DNA of 64,000 nt, from NCBI GenBank assembly GCA_963775015.1, contig CAVZHI010000011.1, forward strand, positions 124,001-188,000. Direction: 5' to 3'. The translations under genes and the position numbers were made by a program. The stretch comes from JAEMQF01 sp963775015 (lineage in GTDB: Bacteria > Pseudomonadota > Gammaproteobacteria > Burkholderiales > Burkholderiaceae_C). Under the pieces are notes generated by a model. The model was not told the origin of the DNA. It ran no database searches and was given only the letters and a program-made list of their open reading frames with translations. This document shows, piece by piece, positions 36,324-47,510 of the stretch (position 1 is its first letter; each line of letters opens with the position of its first letter).

Positions 36324-37283
36324 TCAGTGTTCGTCGCCGAAGTCGCTCGCCGGCTGCGGCGTCGTGTCGCCGAATTTCATGACTTCGAAGCGCACGCTGG
36401 GGCTCGAAGGTTCGAGCGGCGGCGTTCCCAGCCCCACCAAACCGCTGCCGTGCAATGTGCACGTGCCGCGCCGCAAACTGATGATCTCGGGATCGTGATC
36501 GAAGCGCACGTAGGTGCCGTTGTAGCTCAGGTCGGTGAGCTGGAAGGTGCCGCCGTGCCAGTCGATCCGCGCGTGCGACCTCGAGACGCGGTTGTCGTCG
36601 ATGCAATACGCCGCCTGCGGGCTGCGCCCGAGCACGACAGGAAGGTTGGCGCCCGAATAGACGCGGTTCAGATCGAGCCAGATCAAGCGGATGCCTTCGG
36701 GCTCGGGAACGACGGCCATGTCGCCGAACGCCGTTGTGGCGGTGTCGCCAAAGCGGCGCGATGCCTCGAGCAAGTGCACGTGAACGGGTTCGGTGCGGCC
36801 GCGCAGCTGCATACGGTCCAGGCTGCGAAATCGTTCGCGCGTGCCTTCGTCCAGATTCGCGAGAACGTTGGCGGTGACGAGGGTCTCGTTGTCGCCGGCG
36901 TGGTCGAGCAGACGCGCGGCGACGTTGACCGCGTCGCCGAACAGGTCACCCGCCATTTCCACGACTTCACCATGCGCCAGCGCTACCTGGAGCTTGAGCG
37001 GCGGCAAGCCCGGTGTGGCGGCGCTGGCGGGGCCGAGGCGCTCGAGCGACTCGTGCATTTCATCGGCGGCTGTCACCGCGGACGACGAACTCGTGAACAT
37101 CGCCATCAGGCCGTCGCCGAGTGTCTTCACGACGCGGCCGTCGCAGCTGCGAACGATGCCGTCGAGCAAGGCGACGCTTTGCGTCACGACGGCGCTCGCC
37201 TCCGCATTGCCCAGCGTTTCGTACAAGGACGTGCTGCCGCGCAAATCGGCAAACAGGATCGTGCCTTCGACGATCTGGGTCAT
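36324..37283 (-). CDS. Class III nucleotidyl cyclase-FHA domain protein
   Basis: The 319-residue protein fuses an N-terminal class III adenylate/guanylate cyclase domain (residues 5-175) to a C-terminal FHA domain (about 205-290). The cyclase keeps the two metal aspartates (FADLRGST Asp13, GDG Asp57), the purine-binding Lys53 and the NVAARLLDHA transition-state motif, so it may be active. The FHA part has VLGRSP, SRSHARI and NGTYV, the phosphothreonine-binding pattern. It could link cyclic-nucleotide synthesis to Ser/Thr kinase signalling, which is inference. No kinase is nearby. It is followed 9 bp later by hemH and starts 72 bp after the rpoD stop. Confidence 0.85.
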   Translation of the reverse strand: MTQIVEGTILFADLRGSTSLYETLGNAEASAVVTQSVALLDGIVRSCDGRVVKTLGDGLMAMFTSSSSAVTAADEMHESLERLGPASAATPGLPPLKLQVALAHGEVVEMAGDLFGDAVNVAARLLDHAGDNETLVTANVLANLDEGTRERFRSLDRMQLRGRTEPVHVHLLEASRRFGDTATTAFGDMAVVPEPEGIRLIWLDLNRVYSGANLPVVLGRSPQAAYCIDDNRVSRSHARIDWHGGTFQLTDLSYNGTYVRFDHDPEIISLRRGTCTLHGSGLVGLGTPPLEPSSPSVRFEVMKFGDTTPQPASDFGDEH

Positions 37284-37355
37284 GCGCGCGGCGAGGGTTG
37301 CATTGGCCTGGGATTATCGCGCAGCACGCCTGGCCGCACCGACCCGGCGCCAACT

Positions 37356-39593
<2,238 letters not shown>

Positions 39594-39839
39594 GCAATTC
39601 CTCGAAAAGATAAGGGGCTGGCTGCCCGAAAAGAAAGGTCTCGAACCCCAAGGCGGGCCGGCCTCGAACTGCCCAGGCCGGCGCCTGCACCCGGCGCATC
39701 CTGCGCCCGTCGACCATTGACGCCACCTCTGCGCACGGTGGCCTGAACTGGACCCGCGGCTGCGGTGCTGCGCCCGCGGCCAGCGCGCTTGACCCGGGGT
39801 CGGCCTGTCGACACGGGGCTGCGGGTATGGAAACCCTTA

Positions 39840-39868
39840 ATTATCGTCGAATCGCAGTGCACGGTCAA
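39840..39868 (-). promoter_or_regulatory. Sigma-70 promoter of rpoD
   Basis: On the minus strand TTGACC (39863-39868), exactly 17 bp, then GATAAT (39840-39845). It lies just past the dnaG stop and implies a leader of about 240 nt before rpoD. The 297-bp gap holds no gene, and the leader begins with a small GGGTTTCCATACCC hairpin. Confidence 0.65.
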
Positions 39869-39890
39869 AGTCGATCCGGGCGCGAGGTCC

Positions 39891-41750
39891 TCAGGTGCTC
39901 GAAGCGGAGGCCGCAAACTGCGCCTTGAGGCTGGCGCGCACACCCATCAGGTGCCGGCTTCTGAGCTGTGCGTCGGTCGACAGGGAGCCCGACTCGAACA
40001 ATTGTTTGAGCTCGTCTTCCACCGCTTGGAGGCGCATTCGGTCCACAACCAGGCGCAACTCGCGCTCGAAGTCCATCGAAGAGTCGGGTTCCTGGAATTC
40101 CGCGATTCGTGCCAACACGTCCTGGGCGCTGCCGGGTGCGGCGCCGGCGCGCAGCTCCTGCAGATAGGCGGCGCAGTTGAGAGGGCCGTGGTCGAGCAGG
40201 ATTTGTTCGAATGCGCCGAACAGCAAACCGTGGGGCGGCGCATGACCGGCAAGCATGTCATGCACTTCGCCGTCAAGCGTGGCCCACAGTTCGCAGCGAT
40301 GCAAGAGCAACCAGAGGGCGCGGTCGAGCAGGGTCGGGGTGCCGCGGCTGAGGCGCTTGCTCAGCGTTCGCGGCGCGCGAAGCGGCGCGGTCGGGGCCGG
40401 CGCTCGGGCGTCGCGCGTCGCTTGCCAGAGATTCAGCAGCTCGGCGCTCTCGAGCCTGGCGCTCGATGCAAATTCACCGAGCATCTGCAGTTTCAACGCC
40501 CCCTCAGGCAGCGCTGACCAATAGGGTTTGGCGTTGGCCAGAAAATGCGCGCGGCCTTCAGGGGTTTCGAGTTCACAACCGATCGCCGCAGCGTCGATCA
40601 TCTGCCGCGACAGCGGGACGGCCTGTGCAATGCACGTTTCGAACCCGGCAGCACCGAACTCGCGAACAAAAGTGTCGGGGTCGTGCTCGGAGGGGAGGAA
40701 CAAGAACTTGACGCTGCGCGTCGGCTGTGCGTGCGGCAGGCACGCCTCCATGGCGCGCAGCGCGGCGCGGCGCCCTGCGGCGTCGCCATCGAAGCTGAAC
40801 ACGATCGTCTCGGTGAAACGGAACAGCTTTTGCACATGCTCCGGCGTGCAGGCCGTTCCCAATGTGGCGACGGCGTTTTGAAACCCCATCTGCGCCAGCG
40901 CCACCACGTCCATGTAGCCCTCGACGACCAAGGCGTAGCCGCGCTCGCGCAAGCCGGTCCGCGCTTCAAACAGGCCGTACAGTTCGCGCCCTTTGCTGAA
41001 CAGTGGCGTTTCCGGCGAGTTCAAGTACTTGGGTTCGCCGCGGTCGAGAACGCGCCCGCCAAAGCCGATCACGTCGCCCTGAACGGAGCGAATCGGAAAC
41101 ATGATGCGATCGCGAAACCGGTCGTAGCGCTTGCGCTCGGTTCGCTCGCCCGGATCGGGTGGTTCGCCGTCTGCGCTCGGACTGGCGTGGGCGATCACCA
41201 TCCCACTTTCTTCGAGTCGTGGGTCGTCGTAGTTTTCGAACGCGTTCGCCAGACCGCGCCAACCGTCGGGGGCGTAGCCCAGGCCATACTGCGCAGCGAC
41301 ATCACCGGTCAGGCCGCGCTTCTTGAGGTAGTCCGTCGCGCGCGAATGGCCTCTGAGCTGGGTGCGATAGAACTGCGCCGCCTGACTCAAGACTTCGCTG
41401 AGCGTCTGGCGGTGTTGTTTCGCCGCCTGGGCGCGCTCGCGATCCGCGGGTGATGCATCGTCGTCGGGAATCTTCACGCCCAATTGCTGGGCCAAGTCTT
41501 CGACTGCCTCGCGAAACCCGGCCCCGGTGTGCTCCATCAGGAAACTGATGGCGTTGCCGTTCGCGCCACAGCCGAAGCAGTGATAGAACTGTTTGCTCGG
41601 GCTGACGGTGAAGCTGGGCGACTTCTCGGCATGAAACGGGCACAGGCCGGACAGGTTGGCGCCGTTCTTTTTCAGTTGCACATGGCGCCCCACGACTTCG
41701 ACGATGTCGATTCGCGCCAGAAGATCCTGGAGGAAGGTCGGGGGGATCAT
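39891..41750 (-). CDS. dnaG: DNA primase
   Basis: The 619-residue enzyme has an N-terminal zinc ribbon (Cys37, His40, Cys58, Cys61 in LCPFHAEKSPSF and HCFGCG). The catalytic core with RNA polymerase basic motif and TOPRIM elements follows (VVEGYMDVVAL, FSFDGDAAGRRAAL). The C-terminal helicase-binding domain is divergent, as usual. It makes RNA primers at the fork together with DnaB. No rpsU gene is seen upstream; the preceding gene is the PAS-GGDEF-EAL protein, whose stop is 48 bp away. A 7-bp hairpin (41770-41787) lies in that gap. Confidence 0.96.
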   Translation of the reverse strand: MIPPTFLQDLLARIDIVEVVGRHVQLKKNGANLSGLCPFHAEKSPSFTVSPSKQFYHCFGCGANGNAISFLMEHTGAGFREAVEDLAQQLGVKIPDDDASPADRERAQAAKQHRQTLSEVLSQAAQFYRTQLRGHSRATDYLKKRGLTGDVAAQYGLGYAPDGWRGLANAFENYDDPRLEESGMVIAHASPSADGEPPDPGERTERKRYDRFRDRIMFPIRSVQGDVIGFGGRVLDRGEPKYLNSPETPLFSKGRELYGLFEARTGLRERGYALVVEGYMDVVALAQMGFQNAVATLGTACTPEHVQKLFRFTETIVFSFDGDAAGRRAALRAMEACLPHAQPTRSVKFLFLPSEHDPDTFVREFGAAGFETCIAQAVPLSRQMIDAAAIGCELETPEGRAHFLANAKPYWSALPEGALKLQMLGEFASSARLESAELLNLWQATRDARAPAPTAPLRAPRTLSKRLSRGTPTLLDRALWLLLHRCELWATLDGEVHDMLAGHAPPHGLLFGAFEQILLDHGPLNCAAYLQELRAGAAPGSAQDVLARIAEFQEPDSSMDFERELRLVVDRMRLQAVEDELKQLFESGSLSTDAQLRSRHLMGVRASLKAQFAASASST

Positions 41751-41798
41751 CGCTTGGGTGGGAACAAGGCGTCGGCAGAGGCCGACGTTGCACGCACT

Positions 41799-43976
41799 CT
41801 AGTCGATGAGCGGGGCAGCCAGAGTCGAAATGCCGCTGAACGCGTGGATCCATGGCACGACTTCATCGGCCGGCATCGGCGCGGCGATACCGTTGCCTTG
41901 CCCGATGTCGCAGCCGACCTCGATCAGGCGTTGCGCCTGTTCCAGCGTGTCCACGCCTTCGGCGACGACACTGCAGCCGAAGGTCTTCGACAAGCCGATC
42001 ACGCCTTCGACAATCGCCAGATCGTGCCGGTCGTTGAGCATGTTGATGACGAACGAGCGGTCGATCTTGAGCATGTCCAGCGGCAGCCGTTTCAGATACG
42101 TCAAGGTCGAGTACCCGGTGCCGAAATCGTCGAGCGCAAAGCGCACGCCAAGCGCGCGGCATTCCTGCATCAGGTTGCACGTGAAGTCAACATCGGCGAG
42201 TGCCGTCGTCTCGAGGATTTCGATCACGAGCCGGTCGGCCACCGGCGTTTGCTGCTGCGCCAGCAGCATTGCCAGGTGGCTCGCAAACATCGGTTCCTGA
42301 AGTTGGCGTGCCGAGACGTTGACGCTCACCGTCAGGTCCAGCCCCATGCCTTGCCACTGCGCGAGTTGCTCGATGCCGCGCTGCATGACCCAGTTGCCCA
42401 CGCTCACGCCCAGACCCGTGTGCTCGATCAGCGGCAGGAACTGGCCTGGCAAGAGCATGCCCTGCTCGGGGTGATTCCAGCGCAGCAGCGCTTCGACGCC
42501 GATGACGCGCCCGTCGCGCATGTCGACCTTGGGCTGAAAGTAGAGGCAAAACTCGTTTGCGTCGAGCGCGTCCTGCACCCGGCCCAAGGCGACGAAACGC
42601 GCTTCGGTGCGACGGTCGTGCTCGGCGTCGAAGAACTGGTAGCCGTTGCGTCCGGCTTGCTTCGCGCCGTACATTGCGTGGTCGGCGTGGCGCAGCAAGG
42701 TTTCGGCGTCGGCTTCGTCGAGAGGGTAAACGGTCGCGCCGATGCTGGCCGTGATGTAGACCGGCGCCTCGCTGACGTCGAGCGCGAAGGGCAAGTGCAC
42801 CTGGCGCAGCATGCGCTCGACTGCCTGCCGGCTCTCCTCGGTCGTCGCGGTACGAAGCAACAGAACGAATTCGTCGCCGCCGATGCGCGCCACGAGGTCG
42901 TCGCCGCTGGCGCGGGTGCGCAACGAACGGCGCAGCCGTTCTGCCAACTTGACGAGCAATTGATCGCCCGCGTGGTGGCCGAATTCGTCGTTCACAGGCT
43001 TGAAATAGTCGAGATCCAGGAAGCACACGGTGAGCAGTGTGTTGTCGCGTTCACACGCGGACATCGCCTCCATGAGGATTTGCGTCAGCCGGACACGATT
43101 CGGCAGGCCCGTCAATTCGTCGTAGTGGGCCTGGCGCCGCAGCTGCTCGATCTGTTGCCGGGCCTGGGTGATGTCGGAGATCGCGAGCACGTGGTTCTGA
43201 ATCTGGCCCGCTGAATTTCGCACCACCGACGCGGACACCTGCAACGTGCAGGGCTCGCCGCTGCGGCGTCGATGGAAAATCTCGCCTTGCCAGGTGCCGG
43301 TGAGTTGCAGGCCGGCGTGCATGGTGAGGTGTTGCTCGGTTTCGGTCGCGCCGTGATGCGGCAGTCGCAGCATCACCGGGACGGTGCCGAGAGTTTCGGC
43401 GCGCGAGTAGCCCGTGATCTCGCTGTACCTTGGATTGACTTCGACGACACGATGCGCCGCATCGGTGACGATCAACCCTTCGTGCAGGCGCTCGAACAGG
43501 CTCTGCGCGAGATTTTCGCGCTCCCGCGCGCGCAGCGCGTCCGTCAGGTCCGTGGCGGTGCACAGAACGGCGAGCGGCTGCCCGAGAAAGCCTCGCACCG
43601 AGACAACCGCGTTGATGGCCAAAGGTACCCAATGACCCAGGCAATGCAGCATGCGGCATTCGATCCGGATCGGCCCGGGCCCGGAATCGACCAGCGATGC
43701 GAATCCGGCACGCGCCGCGGGCAGGTCCTGCGGATGCACGAGATGCCAGAACGAATCCATACTGCCGGCAAAGTCCAGCGCGTCGAGCCCCAGCGTCTCG
43801 AGCCAACGCTGCGAGAGCTTGATCGTTGCCTTGCGCAGCGTCCAGCTTGCATGCCCGAGGCCTGCGGCATCGATGGCCTGCGCCCACGCCGGCTGAAGCC
43901 GAGTCAGGCGCGGCAGCAAGCGCGAGCCCCATTGCGGCAGCGCGGTACGCAGACGCCTCCAGCGCGGCGACGCCAT
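41799..43976 (-). CDS. PAS-GGDEF-EAL cyclic-di-GMP signalling protein
   Basis: The 725-residue protein has two PAS-like sensor segments (about residues 30-150 and 155-285), then GGDEF and EAL domains. The GGDEF site is intact (RIGGDEFVLLL). The EAL domain keeps EALLRW, NVSARQL, DDFGTGYSTLTYLKRLP, KIDRSFV and VAEGVDT, so both synthesis and breakdown of c-di-GMP look possible. No membrane segment is evident, so the sensor is probably cytoplasmic. I chose ATG 43976; in-frame TTGs at 44024 and 44033 would add 16-19 residues. The target process is not visible from neighbours. Confidence 0.88.
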   Translation of the reverse strand: MASPRWRRLRTALPQWGSRLLPRLTRLQPAWAQAIDAAGLGHASWTLRKATIKLSQRWLETLGLDALDFAGSMDSFWHLVHPQDLPAARAGFASLVDSGPGPIRIECRMLHCLGHWVPLAINAVVSVRGFLGQPLAVLCTATDLTDALRARERENLAQSLFERLHEGLIVTDAAHRVVEVNPRYSEITGYSRAETLGTVPVMLRLPHHGATETEQHLTMHAGLQLTGTWQGEIFHRRRSGEPCTLQVSASVVRNSAGQIQNHVLAISDITQARQQIEQLRRQAHYDELTGLPNRVRLTQILMEAMSACERDNTLLTVCFLDLDYFKPVNDEFGHHAGDQLLVKLAERLRRSLRTRASGDDLVARIGGDEFVLLLRTATTEESRQAVERMLRQVHLPFALDVSEAPVYITASIGATVYPLDEADAETLLRHADHAMYGAKQAGRNGYQFFDAEHDRRTEARFVALGRVQDALDANEFCLYFQPKVDMRDGRVIGVEALLRWNHPEQGMLLPGQFLPLIEHTGLGVSVGNWVMQRGIEQLAQWQGMGLDLTVSVNVSARQLQEPMFASHLAMLLAQQQTPVADRLVIEILETTALADVDFTCNLMQECRALGVRFALDDFGTGYSTLTYLKRLPLDMLKIDRSFVINMLNDRHDLAIVEGVIGLSKTFGCSVVAEGVDTLEQAQRLIEVGCDIGQGNGIAAPMPADEVVPWIHAFSGISTLAAPLID

Positions 43977-44162
43977 CGAGGCATCGCCGAGTGCCGCGGT
44001 CTGCTTGATTCGAGCGTCGGACAAGGGGAGCAAAAGTTTGTGGGCACCAATTTCGACTGTACGAGAAATCGGCGCAGACCCTGCCCTTTAGCTCGTCACT
44101 CCCCGTGACTCAGGGGGAGTCGCCATCGACGTTGTAGTTCATGCGGCCAACTTGGCGCAATT

Positions 44163-44186
44163 GGCCCTGGGGTCTACCCCAGGGCC
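44163..44186 (-). terminator. Strong hairpin downstream of the H-NS-like gene, possible terminator
   Basis: A perfect 10-bp GC-rich stem (44163-44172 with 44177-44186) with a four-base loop lies 29 nt past the H-NS-like stop. There is no T-run, so termination would be inefficient or Rho-assisted. A second 7-bp hairpin lies at 44098-44120. Confidence 0.45.
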
Positions 44187-44214
44187 CGCGGCCCGGAGCG
44201 AAGACGGCCTCGCG

Positions 44215-44520
44215 CTAAACGGCAAACTCGTCGATTTTTCGACCCGCGGCGAGCGCCGCCTTGAGCCAGTTGGGTCGCAGGCCGCGCCCGCTCCAGGTGT
44301 CCCCAGTGGCGGCGTTGCGGTACTTCACGGCAACTTTGGCTCCGGATCGCGCGCCGGCCTTTGGCGTACCTTTTGAACTCAGGTCGGCCGTGGTCAAGCC
44401 GAATTCCTGCATCAAGGCTCGAATTTTTGCGATGGCTTCCGAGCGAGCGTGTTTCTTGGTACTTTCTATTTCCTTCTCGAGCGCTTCTTTCTGCGCGAGC
44501 AATTCTTTGAGAGAAGCCAT
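44215..44520 (-). CDS. H-NS-family nucleoid protein
   Basis: The 101-residue protein has an N-terminal coiled-coil oligomerisation region (ELLAQKEALEKEIESTKKHARSEAIAKIRALMQEFGL). The C-terminal H-NS DNA-binding motif reads KYRNAATGDTWSGRGLRPNWLKAAL. It resembles the short HvrA/Bv3F-type H-NS proteins of Betaproteobacteria, which bind AT-rich DNA and silence foreign genes. A good promoter lies upstream. It is a monocistronic gene between the GGDEF/EAL gene and the ferric-binding protein gene. Confidence 0.92.
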   Translation of the reverse strand: MASLKELLAQKEALEKEIESTKKHARSEAIAKIRALMQEFGLTTADLSSKGTPKAGARSGAKVAVKYRNAATGDTWSGRGLRPNWLKAALAAGRKIDEFAV

Positions 44521-44552
44521 CAGTGAAACCTCAGCAGAGTCGATGGGTTCGG

Positions 44553-44581
44553 ATTCTATGCAAACAACAATTACCGTGCAA
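44553..44581 (-). promoter_or_regulatory. Sigma-70 promoter of the H-NS-like gene
   Basis: On the minus strand TTGCAC (44576-44581), a 17-bp spacer and TAGAAT (44553-44558). The surroundings are AT-rich, and the ATG lies about 30 nt downstream with a GAGG ribosome site. Confidence 0.65.
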
Positions 44582-44610
44582 TGGATTCGGTGAATCCTGT
44601 TCCGTTGACC

Positions 44611-45639
44611 TCATTTGTAACCCACGCGGTCGAGCATTTGCTGGACCTTGACCTGATTCATTCCAATGATCGAAACGGGAGTCGTATCCGACTTGAACGT
44701 GCCGAATGACGCGAGCACTGGGTTGGAGGTCTTTATGTTGACGGCGGGCCACTCGTTATTCCCGTCCGCAAAATAGAGTTGAGCAGAGTCGCTCGCCAAA
44801 TACTCGATGAATTTCACCGCCGCCTCGCGGTGCGGCGCGGATTTCGCCAGCGCAGCGCCGGCAACGTTGACATGCGTGCCCCACGACGCCTGGTTCGGAA
44901 AGGCGACACCGAGGTTCGCCATCGCCAGTTGGTCGGCGGGCTTGGCCGAGCGCAGCAGGCGCGCCAGATAGTAGGTATTGCTCAGGGCGACTTGGCATTC
45001 GCCGGCGGCCACCGCCATGATCTGATCGGTATCGCCGCCTTTCGGGGCCCGCGCCATATTCGTGACCAAGCCGCTGAGCCAGGCTTCGGTCTTGGCCGGG
45101 CCGAGGTGCTCCAAAACTGCACCGAACAAGGAGAGGTTATACGGGTGCGAGCCTGAACGGGTGCAGAACCTCCCCTTGTTTCGAGGGTCGGCGAGTTTCT
45201 CGTAGGTGTCGATGTCATCTGCTGGAACCGTTTTTTTGTTGTAAACGATGACGCGAGCGCGAGTCGAGAGTCCAAACCATGAATTTCCGTCACCGGAGTC
45301 TTTGCCCCGCAGCTGGGCGGGTATGCGTGAGTTCAATGTGGTGGAGCGCAGCGGCTGAAAAAGGCCATCGATCTCGGCGCGCCAAAGTCGCGCAGCGTCG
45401 ACGAGCAAAACCACGTCGGCCGGGCTGGAACTGCCTTCGCTGCGCAAACGCGCCAAGATTCCGGCGTCGTCTGCATCGACGCGGTTGATGCGAATTCCGG
45501 TGGCCCGGGTGAACTCGCTGTACAGGGCCTCGTCGGTCTGATAGTGGCGCGCCGAATAGAGATTCAGCTCCTGCGATCGAGCTGTTGGGCCTGCAAGCGC
45601 GCCCCATGCGACGACGAGCGCCACGACTCCGCGTTTCAT
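44611..45639 (-). CDS. Ferric iron ABC transporter substrate-binding protein (FutA/FbpA-like)
   Basis: The 342-residue periplasmic protein has a signal peptide (residues 1-22) and then LNLYSARHYQTDEALYSEFTRATGI. The iron-binding tyrosine pair lies in ALSNTYYLARLL. It belongs to the FutA/IdiA/FbpA group that binds Fe3+ for an ABC importer. GAGGGAGG precedes the ATG, and a Fur-like operator overlaps the promoter. No permease or ATPase gene is adjacent, so the partner is encoded elsewhere. The product appears intact. Confidence 0.9.
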   Translation of the reverse strand: MKRGVVALVVAWGALAGPTARSQELNLYSARHYQTDEALYSEFTRATGIRINRVDADDAGILARLRSEGSSSPADVVLLVDAARLWRAEIDGLFQPLRSTTLNSRIPAQLRGKDSGDGNSWFGLSTRARVIVYNKKTVPADDIDTYEKLADPRNKGRFCTRSGSHPYNLSLFGAVLEHLGPAKTEAWLSGLVTNMARAPKGGDTDQIMAVAAGECQVALSNTYYLARLLRSAKPADQLAMANLGVAFPNQASWGTHVNVAGAALAKSAPHREAAVKFIEYLASDSAQLYFADGNNEWPAVNIKTSNPVLASFGTFKSDTTPVSIIGMNQVKVQQMLDRVGYK

Positions 45640-45669
45640 GAAACCTCCCTCGACAGTTGGATGTTCGGG

Positions 45670-45699
45670 AGTCTACACGCAAATGCGAATCGTTCTCAA
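45670..45699 (-). promoter_or_regulatory. Promoter with overlapping Fur box upstream of the ferric-binding protein gene
   Basis: On the minus strand TTGAGA (45694-45699), an 18-bp spacer and TAGACT (45670-45675). The stretch 45679-45697 (GCAAATGCGAATCGTTCTC) matches the 19-bp Fur consensus at 13 positions by my count and lies between the two hexamers. Iron-dependent repression is predicted. Confidence 0.65.
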
Positions 45700-45715
45700 C
45701 TGTAGAATTGCCGGG

Positions 45716-45988
45716 TCAGGAAGTCGGCGGGACGTAGCCGGCCGGTTGATCTCCGCCTTCGCCGAAAAGGAACAGCTCCATCTGCCGCGCCAGGTACTGG
45801 CGGGCGCGCTGGTCAGCGAGGTTGAGCCGGTTCTCGTTCACCAGCATCGTCTGATGTCGCAGCCAGAGTTGCCACGCTTCCTTGCTGATCTGGCCGTAAA
45901 TTCGCTTCCCGAGTTCGCCGGGATAAGGCGCGAAGTCCAGGCCGTCGGCCTCTTTCTTCAAATGTGCACATTGAATGACTCGGGCCAT
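45716..45988 (-). CDS. yggX: Fe(2+)-trafficking / oxidative damage protection protein YggX
   Basis: The 90-residue protein matches the family end to end: MARVIQCAHLKKEADGLDFAPYPGELGKRIY, ISKEAWQLWLRHQTMLVNENRLNLAD and a C-terminus typical of the family. YggX protects iron-sulfur enzymes and buffers labile Fe2+. An AGGAGAG ribosome site sits just before the ATG at 45988. It lies downstream of argA on the same strand and upstream of the iron-binding protein gene. Confidence 0.95.
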   Translation of the reverse strand: MARVIQCAHLKKEADGLDFAPYPGELGKRIYGQISKEAWQLWLRHQTMLVNENRLNLADQRARQYLARQMELFLFGEGGDQPAGYVPPTS

Positions 45989-46056
45989 CGCCGCTCTCCT
46001 GGTGTCGAATAAGTCTGTCGGGCACTGTAGCGCGCCCGCGTTGCGCGAACCGGCTC

Positions 46057-47397
46057 TCAGACGAGCTTCTTCACCAGCACTTGCGAGCGCCGGTCCCAGT
46101 TGTATTTGCGTTTGCGCGCCTCGGGCAGCCAGTCGGGGTCGACCTGCTCGAAGCCACGCTTGATGAACCAATGCATGGTGCGGGTGCTGAGAACGAACAG
46201 CGACTCGAACCCCGCTGCCTTCGCACGCTGCTCGACGCGTTTCAGGATGCGCTCGCCGTCGCCTTGCCCCTGCACGCTCGGCGAGACGGTGAGCGCGGCC
46301 ATTTCCGCAGTCTTGGCTTCGGCGTAGGGGTAGAGCGCGGCGCAACCGAAGATCACGCCGTCGTGTTCGATCACCGTGTAGTGCCCGATGTCGCGTTCGA
46401 TCTCGGTGCGATCGCGTTTCACCAACGTGCCGTCGCGTTCGAAGGGCTCGATCAATTGCAGAATTCCGCCGATGTCGTCGGCGGTCGCTTCGCGCAAGCT
46501 CTCCAACTTTTCGTCGACGACCATGGTGCCGATGCCGTCATGCGTGAACACCTCCATCAGGATCGAGCCGTCGACGGCAAACGGCAAGATGTGCGAGCGT
46601 TCGACCCCGCCCTGGCACGCCTTCACGCAGTGCCGAAGGTAGAACGCGGTATCGGTGGGCAGCAAGGGCGTCGGCAGGCTGGCAAGCAGGCGCTCGGCGT
46701 CTGCCAGCGCCAGCTCGGTATCGATGCGGCTGTTCGGGTCGTCTTGAACCTCGCGGATGCCGTCGGTCTCGGTGACGAAGAGCAACTTGTCGGCGCGCAG
46801 CGCTGTCGCGGTACTCGTCGCGACGTCTTCCATCGACAAGTTGAACGCTTCACCGGTCGGCGAAAAACCGAATGGCGATAACAGCACCATCGCCCCGATG
46901 TCCATGGCACGGCGGATCGCCGCTGCGTCGACGCGCCGCACCACGCCGCTGTGCATGAAGTTCACGCCGTCGACGATGCCCACCGGCTGCGCGGTCAAGA
47001 AATTCCCCGACACGACGCGCACCGTCGCATTCGCCATCGGCGTGTTTGGCAATCCTTGGGAAAACGCCGCTTCGATTTCGAAACGCAACTGCCCTGCGGC
47101 CTCCTGGGCGCAGTCGAGCGCCACGGCGTCGGTGATGCGCAGGCCCTGATGGAAGCGAGATTCGTGGCCTTTGGAGCGCAGCTGTTCGTTGACCTGGGGG
47201 CGGAAGCCATGCACGAGAACGAGCTTGATTCCCATCGCCCAAAGAATGGCGAGGTCCTGCGCAAACGGATTCAGCTTGCCCGCCGCGATCAACTCGCCTG
47301 CCACCGCGACCACGAACGTCTTGCCGCGGTAAGCGTGGATGTGCGGAGCGACCGTGCGGAACCACGGGACGAAAGTGTGTGGGAAGACGAGGCTCAT
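46057..47397 (-). CDS. argA: N-acetylglutamate synthase
   Basis: The 446-residue protein joins an amino-acid-kinase-like domain (GKTFVVAVAGELIAAGKL, LVLVHGFRPQVNEQL; about residues 20-285) to a GNAT acetyltransferase domain (from about 300, with LTVSPSVQGQGDGERIL and FVLSTRTMHWFIKRGF). It catalyses the first step of arginine synthesis, and the kinase-like domain binds arginine for feedback inhibition. It is divergent from hrpA (113 bp between the chosen start codons). Confidence 0.95.
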   Translation of the reverse strand: MSLVFPHTFVPWFRTVAPHIHAYRGKTFVVAVAGELIAAGKLNPFAQDLAILWAMGIKLVLVHGFRPQVNEQLRSKGHESRFHQGLRITDAVALDCAQEAAGQLRFEIEAAFSQGLPNTPMANATVRVVSGNFLTAQPVGIVDGVNFMHSGVVRRVDAAAIRRAMDIGAMVLLSPFGFSPTGEAFNLSMEDVATSTATALRADKLLFVTETDGIREVQDDPNSRIDTELALADAERLLASLPTPLLPTDTAFYLRHCVKACQGGVERSHILPFAVDGSILMEVFTHDGIGTMVVDEKLESLREATADDIGGILQLIEPFERDGTLVKRDRTEIERDIGHYTVIEHDGVIFGCAALYPYAEAKTAEMAALTVSPSVQGQGDGERILKRVEQRAKAAGFESLFVLSTRTMHWFIKRGFEQVDPDWLPEARKRKYNWDRRSQVLVKKLV

Positions 47398-47510
47398 TCG
47401 GCTGCGATGCTGGGGGGGTCGATTCTGCCCCAGCCAGGCAGGGCCTCGACGTCATGGCCGGCCCATCGCGCCCGAGCTCACGGAGCGGCGTCCCCGATAA
47501 TCCGCGCCTC

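Noticed and set aside
39594..39890. Possible small gene in the dnaG-rpoD gap
   Set aside because: The frames there have no ribosome site or family similarity. The region is better explained as the rpoD promoter and leader.
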